Below are positions 34,013-41,680 of a DNA stretch of 64,000 bases, piece by piece (the stretch's first letter is position 1; each line of letters begins with the position of its first letter). A program made the position numbers and the translations under genes. Below the pieces are notes generated by a model. It made no database searches. It was not told the origin of the DNA and saw only the letters and a list, made by a program, of their open reading frames with translations. The stretch lies in the NCBI RefSeq assembly GCF_003027925.1, contig NZ_PYPS01000001.1:186001-250000 (forward strand). Direction: 5' to 3'. The DNA is from Micromonospora sp. RP3T (GTDB lineage: Bacteria; Actinomycetota; Actinomycetes; Mycobacteriales; Micromonosporaceae).

Positions 34013-34803
34013 GGGACGAGCCCGGCGTCGGCGGCCCGGCCCAGCAGCGCCTCCACGGCGGCGAAGCCGGCCTCACCCAGGTCGGCGGTGAACTCGTTGA
34101 CGTAGAGGCCGATGTGCCGGTCCACCACGTCGGGCTCCATCTCCTGCGCGTGCGCGAGGACGTACCCGCGGCTGGCCTCCGGGTCCGCCCAGGCCTGCCG
34201 CACCGACTCCCGGATCCAGGCGGCGGCCTCGACCGGGTCGACCGCGCCCCGCCGGGCCAGGATCGCGCCGAGCGGGATCGGCAGCCCGGTGTCGCCCTCC
34301 CACCATTCGCCCAGGTCGACCAGGGCGGTCAGCCCGTGGCGCGGGTAGGTGAAGCGGGCCTCGTGAATCACCAGACCGGCGTCGTACCGGCCGGCCGCCA
34401 CGCCCGGCATGATCTCGTGGAACGGCACCACCTCGATCCGCGCCGGCGCCTGGTCCGCCGCCCAGAGCCGGAACAGCAGGTACGCCGTGGTCCGCTCGCC
34501 GGGCACCGCCACCGTCGCGCCGGACAGGTCGGTCCGGTCGCCCCGGGTGAGCACCAGCGGGCCGCAGCCCCGGCCCAGCGCGCCGCCGCAGGGCAGCAGG
34601 TGATAGTCGTCGAGCAGCCACGGCAGCGCCGCGTAGCTCACCTTCACCAGGTCGAACGCCCCCCGCTCGGCGGCCGTGTTGGTGACGTCCACGTCGGCGT
34701 AGGTCACCTCGACCGGAGGCGCCCCGGCCACCCGGCCGTGCACCAGCGCGTCGAAGACGAACGTGTCGTTCGGGCAGGGGGAGATCGCCAGGGAGAGCGC
34801 CAC
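33973..34803 (-). CDS. mqnD: Menaquinone biosynthesis protein MqnD (1,4-dihydroxy-6-naphthoate synthase)
   Basis: 276 residues with a periplasmic-binding-protein fold. 'LAISPCPNDTFVFDALVHG' at the start and 'HEARFTYPRHGLTALVDLGEWW' are MqnD markers; it converts cyclic de-hypoxanthine futalosine to 1,4-dihydroxy-6-naphthoate in the futalosine route to menaquinone. The GTG at 34803 is chosen because the conserved opening begins at residue 2. mqnB is 1.3 kb away on the same strand, separated by the opposite-strand XRE-GNAT gene. Confidence 0.88.
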   Translation of the reverse strand: MALSLAISPCPNDTFVFDALVHGRVAGAPPVEVTYADVDVTNTAAERGAFDLVKVSYAALPWLLDDYHLLPCGGALGRGCGPLVLTRGDRTDLSGATVAVPGERTTAYLLFRLWAADQAPARIEVVPFHEIMPGVAAGRYDAGLVIHEARFTYPRHGLTALVDLGEWWEGDTGLPIPLGAILARRGAVDPVEAAAWIRESVRQAWADPEASRGYVLAHAQEMEPDVVDRHIGLYVNEFTADLGEAGFAAVEALLGRAADAGLVPQTSSSRATAWTS

Positions 34804-34913
34804 CCGTTCACCGTAACTCCGTCGCCGGCGCCGGCCGCCACCCCGGCCCGACCGGTGTGACCGACGCGGCTCGCTCGCTCCCGGGTGGCGGAGAGGTCGT
34901 TCGCCGGCCCCTG

Positions 34914-34940
34914 CGAACTTGATGGCGTGAACGGGTCGGC
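34914..34940. repeat. 27-bp dispersed motif, copy 2
   Basis: CGAACTTGATGGCGTGAACGGGTCGGC, 25 of 27 bases identical to 24113-24139 and in the same orientation. Both copies lie in non-coding DNA beside accessory regulator genes. Confidence 0.7.
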
Positions 34941-35119
34941 CATCGGTCCGGTCGTTCACCCCGCCCACGCGGGTACACCCCAGCCGGGTCGGTCCCCGCT
35001 CGGCAGCCTCGCCTGTGCTGGTCACGCCGGGGCGTGCACCGCCGGCGGAAGACCTGACTCACTTCTGCCCTCAAGTTTGCAGGGCCCGCGCGCGACCACC
35101 TCGTCCCCAACGGCACGGC

Positions 35120-35157
35120 TTTTCCACATGGTTATCCACAGGTCATGGTTATCCACA
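35120..35157 (+). promoter_or_regulatory. Cluster of DnaA-box-like 9-mers in a 17-bp tandem repeat
   Basis: TTATCCACA occurs exactly at 35132-35140 and 35149-35157, each inside a perfect 16-bp direct repeat CATGGTTATCCACAGG (period 17). A near match TTTTCCACA precedes them at 35120-35128, same strand. TTATCCACA is the classic bacterial DnaA box. The cluster lies just upstream of the XRE-GNAT start, so an operator for that regulator is an equal alternative. Confidence 0.6.
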
Positions 35158-35187
35158 GGAAAATGCCGCAGGGTGGAGGACGGCGCG

Positions 35188-36123
35188 GTGACGGTCGACC
35201 ATGGCACGGTGACTGACGCCGAACCGAACACCGATCCGCGGGCGCCAGATCCGGGAGCGACGGATCCGGGAGCGACGGATCTGGGAGCGACGGATCTGGG
35301 AGCGACGGATCTGGGAGCGACGCTGCGGGCGTTACGCCGGGCGGCCGACCTGAGTCAGCGTGAGCTTGCCGAGAGATCGGGAGTCCCGCAGACGACGGTC
35401 GCCCGCATCGAGTGCGGGCGGTCGGTGGGGCCGAGCTTCCGCACCGTCGAACGGCTGGTCGTGGCAGTGGGCGGACGGGTCACCATCGCGCCCCCGAGCG
35501 AGAGGCATCGGCCGCTGCCGACGGTGTCGGAACAGTTGCGGGACGCGGCCGGGCGGCACTGCCCGGCGCACCTGGACGCCCGAGAGGTCCGCGAGCCGAA
35601 GGACTGGCCGGGGGCCTGGTGGGCGCACTTCCCGGCCCTCTCCGGTTACGCGTCGGCCCTGCCGGCCGTGACCTACCGACTCGACCGCGCACACCGGGAC
35701 CGCGACCGGGCCCGGGCCCGGGTACGCCGGGAGTGCCAGGTCCGGCGACACCTCGACCCGACGCTGCCGGCGACGTCCTGGCGATTCGTCGCCGAGCTGC
35801 CGGACGGCGAGTTGATCGGCGAGCTGCGCGCACACGAGCGCAGCGACGAACTGCTCCTCGGCTTCCCGTTGCCGGGCCGGTGCCACCTCGCGCTGGACGG
35901 GGTGCTCGTGGCACCGGCATACCGGCTTCTCGGAATCGGTCGGCGGCTGGTGGCTGCGTTGACCGCCGAAATGGCCCGTTGCGACATGCCCTCGGCACAC
36001 GCCGTCGCCGACGAGGCGGGAGTGGGCCTGCTGCGCAGATGCGGCTTCCGGGTCGAGTCGGGAGGGGCCGCGGTGATGCGGTTCGAGCTGCCGGTCAGTG
36101 GAGAGCCGCGGCTGCGGTGGTGA
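35188..36123 (+). CDS. XRE helix-turn-helix / GNAT acetyltransferase fusion
   Basis: 311 residues. An N-terminal stretch of five D(P/L)GAT pentapeptides (about 21-45) leads into an XRE HTH (about 46-100: 'SQRELAERSGVPQTTVARIE'). An unassigned middle (about 105-185) follows, then a C-terminal GNAT fold with motif A 'VAPAYRLLGIGRRLVAAL'. Predicted to bind DNA and acetylate a small molecule or protein; targets unknown. The GTG at 35188 has GGAGGA 7 nt upstream. It points against mqnB/mqnD and overlaps the mqnB end by 29 bp, consistent with insertion into that cluster. Confidence 0.8.
   Translation: MTVDHGTVTDAEPNTDPRAPDPGATDPGATDLGATDLGATDLGATLRALRRAADLSQRELAERSGVPQTTVARIECGRSVGPSFRTVERLVVAVGGRVTIAPPSERHRPLPTVSEQLRDAAGRHCPAHLDAREVREPKDWPGAWWAHFPALSGYASALPAVTYRLDRAHRDRDRARARVRRECQVRRHLDPTLPATSWRFVAELPDGELIGELRAHERSDELLLGFPLPGRCHLALDGVLVAPAYRLLGIGRRLVAALTAEMARCDMPSAHAVADEAGVGLLRRCGFRVESGGAAVMRFELPVSGEPRLRW
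35248..35322 (+). repeat. 15-bp coding minisatellite, five units
   Basis: Five in-frame units of GATC(C/T)GGGAGCGACG, units 1-2 with C and 3-5 with T at the fifth base, encoding D-(P/L)-G-A-T repeats ahead of the HTH. Near-identity of the units indicates recent or ongoing slippage. Confidence 0.9.
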
Positions 36124-36745
36124 GCGCGGCGAACGCCTCGCGCATGCGCCACGCGCCACGGTCGCGGGGGCCGATCGGGTTCGAGATGGTCCGCAGCTCG
36201 GCGAAGGGGACCCCGGCGTGGGCGGCGGCCACGGCGACGCCGTACCCCTCCATGGCCTCGGCCACGGCGTCCGGGTGCCGGTCGACGAGCGTGGCGGTGC
36301 TGGCGGCGGTGCCGGTCACGGTGCTGACCGTGAGCACGGTGCCGACGGTGGCCGCGGGCAGCGCGGCGCGCAGCGTGCCGAGCAGGGCCGGGTCGGCGGG
36401 CACGGTCCGGCCGCCGCCCAGCAGCTCGGGCGCCATGCCCAGCTCCTCGACCGGGATGAACCCGGCCGGCGACTCGGCGCCGAGGTCGGCGGCGACGCTG
36501 CGGTCGGCCAGCACGGTGCCGCCGACCGCGACCCGGCCGACGAAGCCGCCGGCGACACCGGCGCTGACCACCGCCCGGAACGGCCGGCCGGCCGCCTCGG
36601 CCAGCGCCAGCAGGCGCGCGGTGGCGGCGCCGGCGACGGCCGGGCCGACGCCGACCGGTCGTACCGTCACGGTCGGGTCGGTGAGGCCGGCGCGGACCGC
36701 CTCGGCCTCGGCGGGCACCGCCGTAACCACCAGCAGACCGGTCAC
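36095..36745 (-). CDS. mqnB: Futalosine hydrolase MqnB
   Basis: 216 residues of the nucleoside phosphorylase fold. 'VVSAGVAGGFVGRVAVGG', 'VSTVTGTAAS' and 'EAMEGYGVAVAAA' with the catalytic 'EAMEG' are MqnB markers. It hydrolyses futalosine to dehypoxanthine futalosine in menaquinone synthesis. The GTG at 36745 overlaps the stop of the upstream MFS gene (GTGA), so the two are coupled. The 3' end overlaps the convergent XRE-GNAT gene. Confidence 0.9.
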   Translation of the reverse strand: MTGLLVVTAVPAEAEAVRAGLTDPTVTVRPVGVGPAVAGAATARLLALAEAAGRPFRAVVSAGVAGGFVGRVAVGGTVLADRSVAADLGAESPAGFIPVEELGMAPELLGGGRTVPADPALLGTLRAALPAATVGTVLTVSTVTGTAASTATLVDRHPDAVAEAMEGYGVAVAAAHAGVPFAELRTISNPIGPRDRGAWRMREAFAALTTAAAALH

Positions 36746-38364
36746 GCCACCGGTCCCCGCGGATCGCGCCGGTTCTCGTCCTCCGCCGCCCCGATCCCGC
36801 CGACCGACGAGGAGGGGCGGTAGATGTGGAAGCCGGGCGGAGCGAGCGCGTCGTCGTCCAGCGGGGGCGGGTCGACCCGCTGCGGCGCCGGCGAGGTGGG
36901 CGCCGGGTCGTCGAACGAGGTGACCGGCGGTGCCGCCCCCTCGTCGCCGCCGGTCACCTCGTCGTCGCCGAGCGGACGACCGACCAGATGTTCGCCGCGC
37001 AGTCGGCCGGCGATCAGCACACCGCGTACGGCCACGAGCGCGGCCACGCCGGCGGCTACCGCCACTCCGATCAGGCCGGTGAACGGCACCAGCCCCAGCC
37101 CGCCGCCGGCCACGAACGCGAGCATCAGCGCGGTTTCCGAGTGCGCGAAGGAACTGGCCCGCAGCCGCTCCGGGATGCGTTCCTGGATCGAGGCGTCCAC
37201 CGCCAACTTGGCGATCCCGCTCATCAGCGCCGCCACCAGGCAGAGCAGCGCCACCATGGGCAGCGAGAACTTGATCGCGGCGAGCAGTGCCACGCCGGCC
37301 ACGATGATCGAGCCGCTGGACTGGATCGCGGTCGGCCGGTGGATGCGCAGCCGGGTGCCGAGCGCGGTGGCCAGGAACGTGCCCACCGCCAGCGCACCGC
37401 CGACCAGGCCCAACGCCGCCTGGGCGCCGAGTTCACGGCCGAAGAAGTCGGTGGTCAGGTCGCCGGCCTTGATGGCGAAGGCGAGGAAGAGCAGCAGGAA
37501 CCCGTAGATCCCGCGTAGCGCCGCGGCCCCGATCAACGTGGCGATCACCAGGCGGCCGGCGGGGCGACCCCGCCCCAGCGGGCGCTCGCCGTCGCGGCGG
37601 CGCATCGCCCGCAGCGGATGCGGCATCCGCTCCGGCGGCTCCGAGTCGGCCTTGGGTGGCAGCCGGAGCGAGATGACCATGCCGATCAGGAAGATCACCG
37701 TGGCGACCCGGAGCGGCCACTGCGGTCCGAACCAGAACGCGGCCAACCCGATCGGGGCGACCAGCGCGCCGGCCACCGTGCCGTAGACGCTGGCTCGCGC
37801 GCCGACCTGGGACAACCCCAACCCGTCGGGGAGCAGCCGGGGCACCGCCGCGGAACGGGCCACCCCGTAGGCGCGGGAGAGGGCGAGGACTCCGAAAGCC
37901 GCCGGGTAGAGCCCCAGCCCGCCCATGTAGTCGGAGATCAGCCAGGCCAGGAACGCCCGGCCGAGCATGGTGGTGGCCAGCGCGTACCGCCGGCCGTGGC
38001 GGAAGTGGTCGAGCAGCGGGCCGACCACCGGTGCGAGCATGGCGAACGGGACCATGGTCACCAGCAGGTAGAGCGCGACCTTGTTGCGTGCTTCGCCCAG
38101 CGGCACGTCGAAGAAGATCGTCCCGGCCAGGCCGATGGCGATCAGCGTGTCGCCGGCGCAGGAGAGCGCGTGCAGGTCGAACAGGCGGACCATGCCCACC
38201 TCGTTGCCGGCGCTGCGGGCCCGGGCGGTGCCGGCCCGGCGGGTCATCCAGCGCCCGCCGTGCAGCGAGCCCCGCAGCAGCAGCCGGGTGGCGCGGATGC
38301 CGGTGCCCACGGTCCGCCCGAGAAAGGAGCGGCCGGAGCGGGAGGACAGCGCCATGTGTCCCAT
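36742..38364 (-). CDS. MFS-family membrane protein
   Basis: About 540 residues with 10-12 helices ('ALYLLVTMVPFAMLAPVVGPLLD' and 'HSETALMLAFVAGGGLG') and a Pro/Asp-rich cytoplasmic C-terminal tail. It resembles the mycobacterial Rv0876c-type transporter at the same relative locus. The substrate is unknown. ATG 38364 or 38355; the second has a somewhat better upstream purine stretch. Translationally coupled to mqnB, so a link to menaquinone precursors is possible but unproven. Confidence 0.8.
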   Translation of the reverse strand: MGHMALSSRSGRSFLGRTVGTGIRATRLLLRGSLHGGRWMTRRAGTARARSAGNEVGMVRLFDLHALSCAGDTLIAIGLAGTIFFDVPLGEARNKVALYLLVTMVPFAMLAPVVGPLLDHFRHGRRYALATTMLGRAFLAWLISDYMGGLGLYPAAFGVLALSRAYGVARSAAVPRLLPDGLGLSQVGARASVYGTVAGALVAPIGLAAFWFGPQWPLRVATVIFLIGMVISLRLPPKADSEPPERMPHPLRAMRRRDGERPLGRGRPAGRLVIATLIGAAALRGIYGFLLLFLAFAIKAGDLTTDFFGRELGAQAALGLVGGALAVGTFLATALGTRLRIHRPTAIQSSGSIIVAGVALLAAIKFSLPMVALLCLVAALMSGIAKLAVDASIQERIPERLRASSFAHSETALMLAFVAGGGLGLVPFTGLIGVAVAAGVAALVAVRGVLIAGRLRGEHLVGRPLGDDEVTGGDEGAAPPVTSFDDPAPTSPAPQRVDPPPLDDDALAPPGFHIYRPSSSVGGIGAAEDENRRDPRGPVA

Positions 38365-38420
38365 CCTGACCCATCTACTCCGTGCGTGCCGCATCACCCG
38401 GAGAGAACCCGCCGACGGGC

Positions 38421-39260
38421 ATGGGGAACAATGGTGGAGTGACCAGGCCCGCCTCCGCCCGCGCCCCCCGGCTCGACCAGGTCTGCGCCGCCGCCGTCGA
38501 GGTGGCCCGCGACGCCATCACCGAGGTGGAGCCGACCGACGTCGGTGACCACCTCCAGGCTGTCGCCGAGGGCGACCGGGTCGTCACCCACTACTTCGAC
38601 TGCCGGATGGCCGGTTACCGCGGCTGGCGCTGGGCCGTCACGGTGACCCGGGTGCCGCGCAGCAAGCACGTCACCATCTGCGAGACCGTGCTGCTGCCCG
38701 GCCCGGACGCGATGCTCGCCCCCGGCTGGCTGCCCTGGCAGGAGCGGCTCCAGCCCGGCGACCTGGGCCCCGGTGACCTGCTGGTCACCCCGGCCGACGA
38801 CGAGCGGCTCGCCCCCGGCTACCTGCTCTCCGACGACCCGGCCGTGGAGGAGACCGCCTGGGAGTTGGGCCTCGGCCGGGCCCGGGTGCTGTCCCGGGAG
38901 GGGCGCGCGGACACCGCCCAGCGGTGGTACGACGGCGACCACGGGCCGGACGCCGCCATCTCGGCCGCCGCTCCGGCCGCCGCCCGCTGCGGCACCTGCG
39001 GCTTCTACCTGCCGCTGGCCGGCTCGCTGCGGCAGGCCTTCGGGGCGTGCGGCAACTTCTTCGCCCCGGACGACGGGCGGGTGGTGAGCGCCGACCACGG
39101 CTGCGGCGCGCACTCGGAGACGCTCGTCGACACCGCCGAGACGCCGGTCGCCGAGCTGCCCACCATCTACGACGACAGCGCGGTCGAGGCGGTGCCGGTC
39201 GGCCGGGCCAGCGGCGCCGTGGAGGCGGCCGAGCCGGCGGAGCCGTACGCGCACCCGTGA
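38421..39260 (+). CDS. DUF3027 protein
   Basis: About 279 residues. 'CRMAGYRGWRWAVTVTRVPR' and 'LLPWQERLQPGDLGPGDLL' are DUF3027 features; the C-terminal part has 'CGTCGFYLPLAGSLRQAFGAC' plus 'HGCGAHSE', likely a zinc-binding cluster. Conserved in actinobacteria with unknown function. ATG 38421 or GTG 38439 as start; neither has a strong ribosome site. Divergent from the MFS gene and convergent with DUF2530, the order also known in Mycobacterium. Confidence 0.85.
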   Translation: MGNNGGVTRPASARAPRLDQVCAAAVEVARDAITEVEPTDVGDHLQAVAEGDRVVTHYFDCRMAGYRGWRWAVTVTRVPRSKHVTICETVLLPGPDAMLAPGWLPWQERLQPGDLGPGDLLVTPADDERLAPGYLLSDDPAVEETAWELGLGRARVLSREGRADTAQRWYDGDHGPDAAISAAAPAAARCGTCGFYLPLAGSLRQAFGACGNFFAPDDGRVVSADHGCGAHSETLVDTAETPVAELPTIYDDSAVEAVPVGRASGAVEAAEPAEPYAHP

Positions 39261-39264
39261 CCGG

Positions 39265-39525
39265 TCAGCGCTGACGCTCGGCGGCCGCCCGGCGGCGACG
39301 CCGGTTGGCGTCGTGCCGCATCATGGTGGCCAAACCGGGAAAGCCCCACAGAAAACCGGCAAGGCAGGTCCAGAGCCAGTTCTGGTGGCCATGCGCGGTG
39401 AGCCAGCCCCGACAGAAGATCAGCAGCACCAGACCGGCCACCGCCCAGGCGATCAGCCCGGCGACGGCGAACGGCACCATCGGCGGGTCGAGCGGCTCCG
39501 GCCGCGGCTGTTGCTCCTGGGGCAC
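39265..39525 (-). CDS. DUF2530 small membrane protein
   Basis: 86 residues with two helices (about 18-38 and 50-65), a Pro-rich N-terminus and an Arg-rich C-terminus ('MMRHDANRRRRRAA'). It matches the DUF2530 family of actinobacterial proteins of unknown function. The GTG at 39525 is the only reasonable start before the helices. It ends 4 bp from DUF3027 and is divergent from the NCS2 gene. Confidence 0.8.
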   Translation of the reverse strand: MPQEQQPRPEPLDPPMVPFAVAGLIAWAVAGLVLLIFCRGWLTAHGHQNWLWTCLAGFLWGFPGLATMMRHDANRRRRRAAAERQR

Positions 39526-39618
39526 CGGCCCAGCGTACGTGATCGTTCTTTCCTGTCCGCCGGGTGATCTGGCACGATGCGCGCGACAAAACCGGTTGAT
39601 CGACAAGATGAGGACCCG

Positions 39619-41100
39619 ATGGCCATTGCCCCGCCGGCGGACCACGGCACACCGCCCGATCCCGCGCACCCGCGCAACGCGTTCGACCGTTTCTTCGAGA
39701 TCTCCGCCCGCCGGTCCACCACCGGCCGGGAGATCCGAGGTGGCTTCGCCACGTTCTTCACGATGGCGTACATCGTGGTGTTGAACCCGCTGATCCTCGG
39801 CGGCGCGGAGGACGCCGACGGGCGTACCCTCGCCATCCCGGCGCTGGCCGCGGCGACCGCGCTGGTCGCGGGCCTGATGACCATCCTGATGGGGGTGGTG
39901 GCCCGGTTCCCGATCGCGCTGGCCGCCGGGCTGGGCGTGAACGCGCTGGTGGCCTTCGAGATCGCGCCGCAGATGACCTGGGCGGACGCGATGGGTCTGG
40001 TGGTCATCGAGGGTGTGCTGATCGGCATCCTGGTGCTCACCGGGCTGCGTACCGCGGTGTTCCGTTCGGTGCCGACGCAGCTCAAGACCGCCATCGGCGT
40101 CGGTATCGGCCTGTTCCTGACCATCATCGGCCTGGTCGACGCCGGGTTCGTGCGGCGGGTCCCGGACGCCGCGAACAGCACCGTGCCGGTCGGGCTGGGC
40201 ATCAACGGCAAGATCGTCAGTTGGCCGATGCTGGTGTTCGTGGTCGGCCTGCTGATCACCGTGGTGCTGGTGGTACGCCGGGTGCGCGGCGCGATCCTGA
40301 TCGGCATCCTGGCCTCCACCGTGCTGGCCGTCGTGGTCGAGGCGGTCGGCAACATCGGCCCGTCCTTCGTCGACGGCAAGCCGAACCCGAAGGGCTGGGC
40401 GCTGAACGTGCCCGAGCTGCCGAAGCAGGTGGTGGACCTGCCGGACCTGTCGCTGCTGGGCAACTTCAACGTGCTGGACTCGTGGACCCGGGTCGGCTGG
40501 CTGGTCCCGCTGATGTTCGTCTTCACGCTGCTGATCACGGACTTCTTCGACACCATGGGCACGATGGTCGCGATCGGCCAGGAGGGGGACATGCTCGACG
40601 AGCAGGGCACCCCGCCGCGCGCCAAGGAGATCCTGCTCGTCGACTCGATCGCCGCCGCCGCGGGTGGCGCGGCCTCGGTGTCGAGCAACACGTCGTACAT
40701 CGAGAGCGCCGCCGGTGTCGGTGAGGGCGCCCGGACCGGCGTGGCGAACCTGGTCACCGGCGGCCTGTTCCTGCTGGCCATGTTCCTCGCGCCGCTGTCG
40801 GCGATCGTGCCGTTCGAGGCCGCGTCGACCGCGCTGGTGGTGGTCGGCTTCCTGATGATGACGGCGGTCCGGACCATCGACTGGACCGACTACGAGATCG
40901 CGATCCCGGCGTTCCTCACCATCGTGCTGATGCCGTTCACGTATTCCATCTCGAACGGCATCGGGGCCGGCGTGATCAGCTACGTGCTGGTGAAGCTGGC
41001 GAAGGGCAAGGCCCGGGAGGTCCACCCCCTGCTGTACGGCGTGGCCGCGCTCTTCATCCTCTACTTCCTGCGCGGGCCGATCGAGTCCGTGCTGCTCTGA
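39619..41100 (+). CDS. NCS2-family purine permease
   Basis: 493 residues with about 12-14 helices of the AzgA-like nucleobase:cation symporter group. 'GGFATFFTMAYIVVLNP' is the N-terminal signature and 'NTSYIESAAGVGEGARTG' the substrate-site motif of adenine/guanine/hypoxanthine permeases. ATG 39619 has GAGGA upstream; a longer form from 39577 is possible. It appears inserted between DUF2530 and MarR compared with the mycobacterial gene order. Confidence 0.9.
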   Translation: MAIAPPADHGTPPDPAHPRNAFDRFFEISARRSTTGREIRGGFATFFTMAYIVVLNPLILGGAEDADGRTLAIPALAAATALVAGLMTILMGVVARFPIALAAGLGVNALVAFEIAPQMTWADAMGLVVIEGVLIGILVLTGLRTAVFRSVPTQLKTAIGVGIGLFLTIIGLVDAGFVRRVPDAANSTVPVGLGINGKIVSWPMLVFVVGLLITVVLVVRRVRGAILIGILASTVLAVVVEAVGNIGPSFVDGKPNPKGWALNVPELPKQVVDLPDLSLLGNFNVLDSWTRVGWLVPLMFVFTLLITDFFDTMGTMVAIGQEGDMLDEQGTPPRAKEILLVDSIAAAAGGAASVSSNTSYIESAAGVGEGARTGVANLVTGGLFLLAMFLAPLSAIVPFEAASTALVVVGFLMMTAVRTIDWTDYEIAIPAFLTIVLMPFTYSISNGIGAGVISYVLVKLAKGKAREVHPLLYGVAALFILYFLRGPIESVLL

Positions 41101-41106
41101 CGCTGG

Positions 41107-41158
41107 TGAGCCTGGTCATAACGGACGTCGTTAGCCAGGCTCATTAGTTAAGCTAACG
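41107..41158. promoter_or_regulatory. Nested inverted repeats upstream of MarR gene
   Basis: TGAGCCTGG (41107-41115)/CCAGGCTCA (41135-41143) form a 9-bp stem that could end the NCS2 transcript. Within and beside it, TAACG (41119-41123)/CGTTA (41129-41133) and CGTTAGC (41129-41135)/GCTAACG (41152-41158) give repeated CGTTA half-sites, the second pair ending 4 bp before the MarR GTG. The half-sites suit a MarR dimer operator. Confidence 0.55.
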
Positions 41159-41161
41159 AGT

Positions 41162-41611
41162 GTGACGGAGCGGACGGTGACGGCGAAACGCGTGCCACCG
41201 GCGCAGCTGGCCCCCCAGCTGCGTGATGCGATCACCCGGCTCAACCGGCGGGTCCGACAGGCCCGACCGGTCGGCGACCTCACGGTCACCCAGCTGTCGG
41301 CGCTCACCAGCCTCAAGCTGGCGGGCGCCCTCACGCCACGGGAACTGGCCGACGTCGAACGGGTGCAGCCGCCGACGATGACGAAGATCGTCGCGAAGTT
41401 GGAGGAGCGTGGCCTCGTGCAGCGCACTCCCCATCCGACCGACGGACGGCAGGTCATCCTGGCGGCGACCGAGGGGGGACGGGCCGTGCTCGACCAGTTC
41501 GAGCGCGCCCGCAACGAGTGGCTGGCCAGCCGACTGGCCGCGCTCACCGAGGAGGACCGCGACACGCTGCGGCGGGCCGCCGACATCCTCCAGGGCATCG
41601 CCCGCGGCTGA
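41162..41611 (+). CDS. MarR family transcriptional regulator
   Basis: 149 residues with a winged helix: 'LTPRELADVERVQPPTMTKIVAKLEERGLVQRTPHPTDGRQ', where the recognition helix and DGR wing are intact. It probably represses its own promoter and the MFS gene 69 bp downstream through the CGTTA inverted repeats. It corresponds in position to the mycobacterial Rv0880 regulator. GTG start. Confidence 0.88.
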   Translation: MTERTVTAKRVPPAQLAPQLRDAITRLNRRVRQARPVGDLTVTQLSALTSLKLAGALTPRELADVERVQPPTMTKIVAKLEERGLVQRTPHPTDGRQVILAATEGGRAVLDQFERARNEWLASRLAALTEEDRDTLRRAADILQGIARG

Positions 41612-41680
41612 CCCCGCGTCGCGCGGTCCGCTTCGTCAGTTGTCGATGAGGCGTACCTGACGCGAGGAGGCGCACCTAGA

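Larger units (their letters stand above)
34804..35187. other. Gene-less accessory stretch between mqnD and the XRE-GNAT gene
   Basis: 384 bp with no credible gene. It contains copy 2 of the 27-bp dispersed motif (34914-34940), then about 100 bp of mixed composition with local AT enrichment near 35060-35165, and the tandem TTATCCACA repeats (35120-35157). The latter end 30 bp before the XRE-GNAT start and could be operator or origin-like sites. Confidence 0.6.

Noticed and set aside
39265..41025. 586-residue minus-strand frame across the NCS2 permease
   Set aside because: Only the first 86 codons from GTG 39525 (DUF2530) look like protein; the rest is the shadow of the permease gene.
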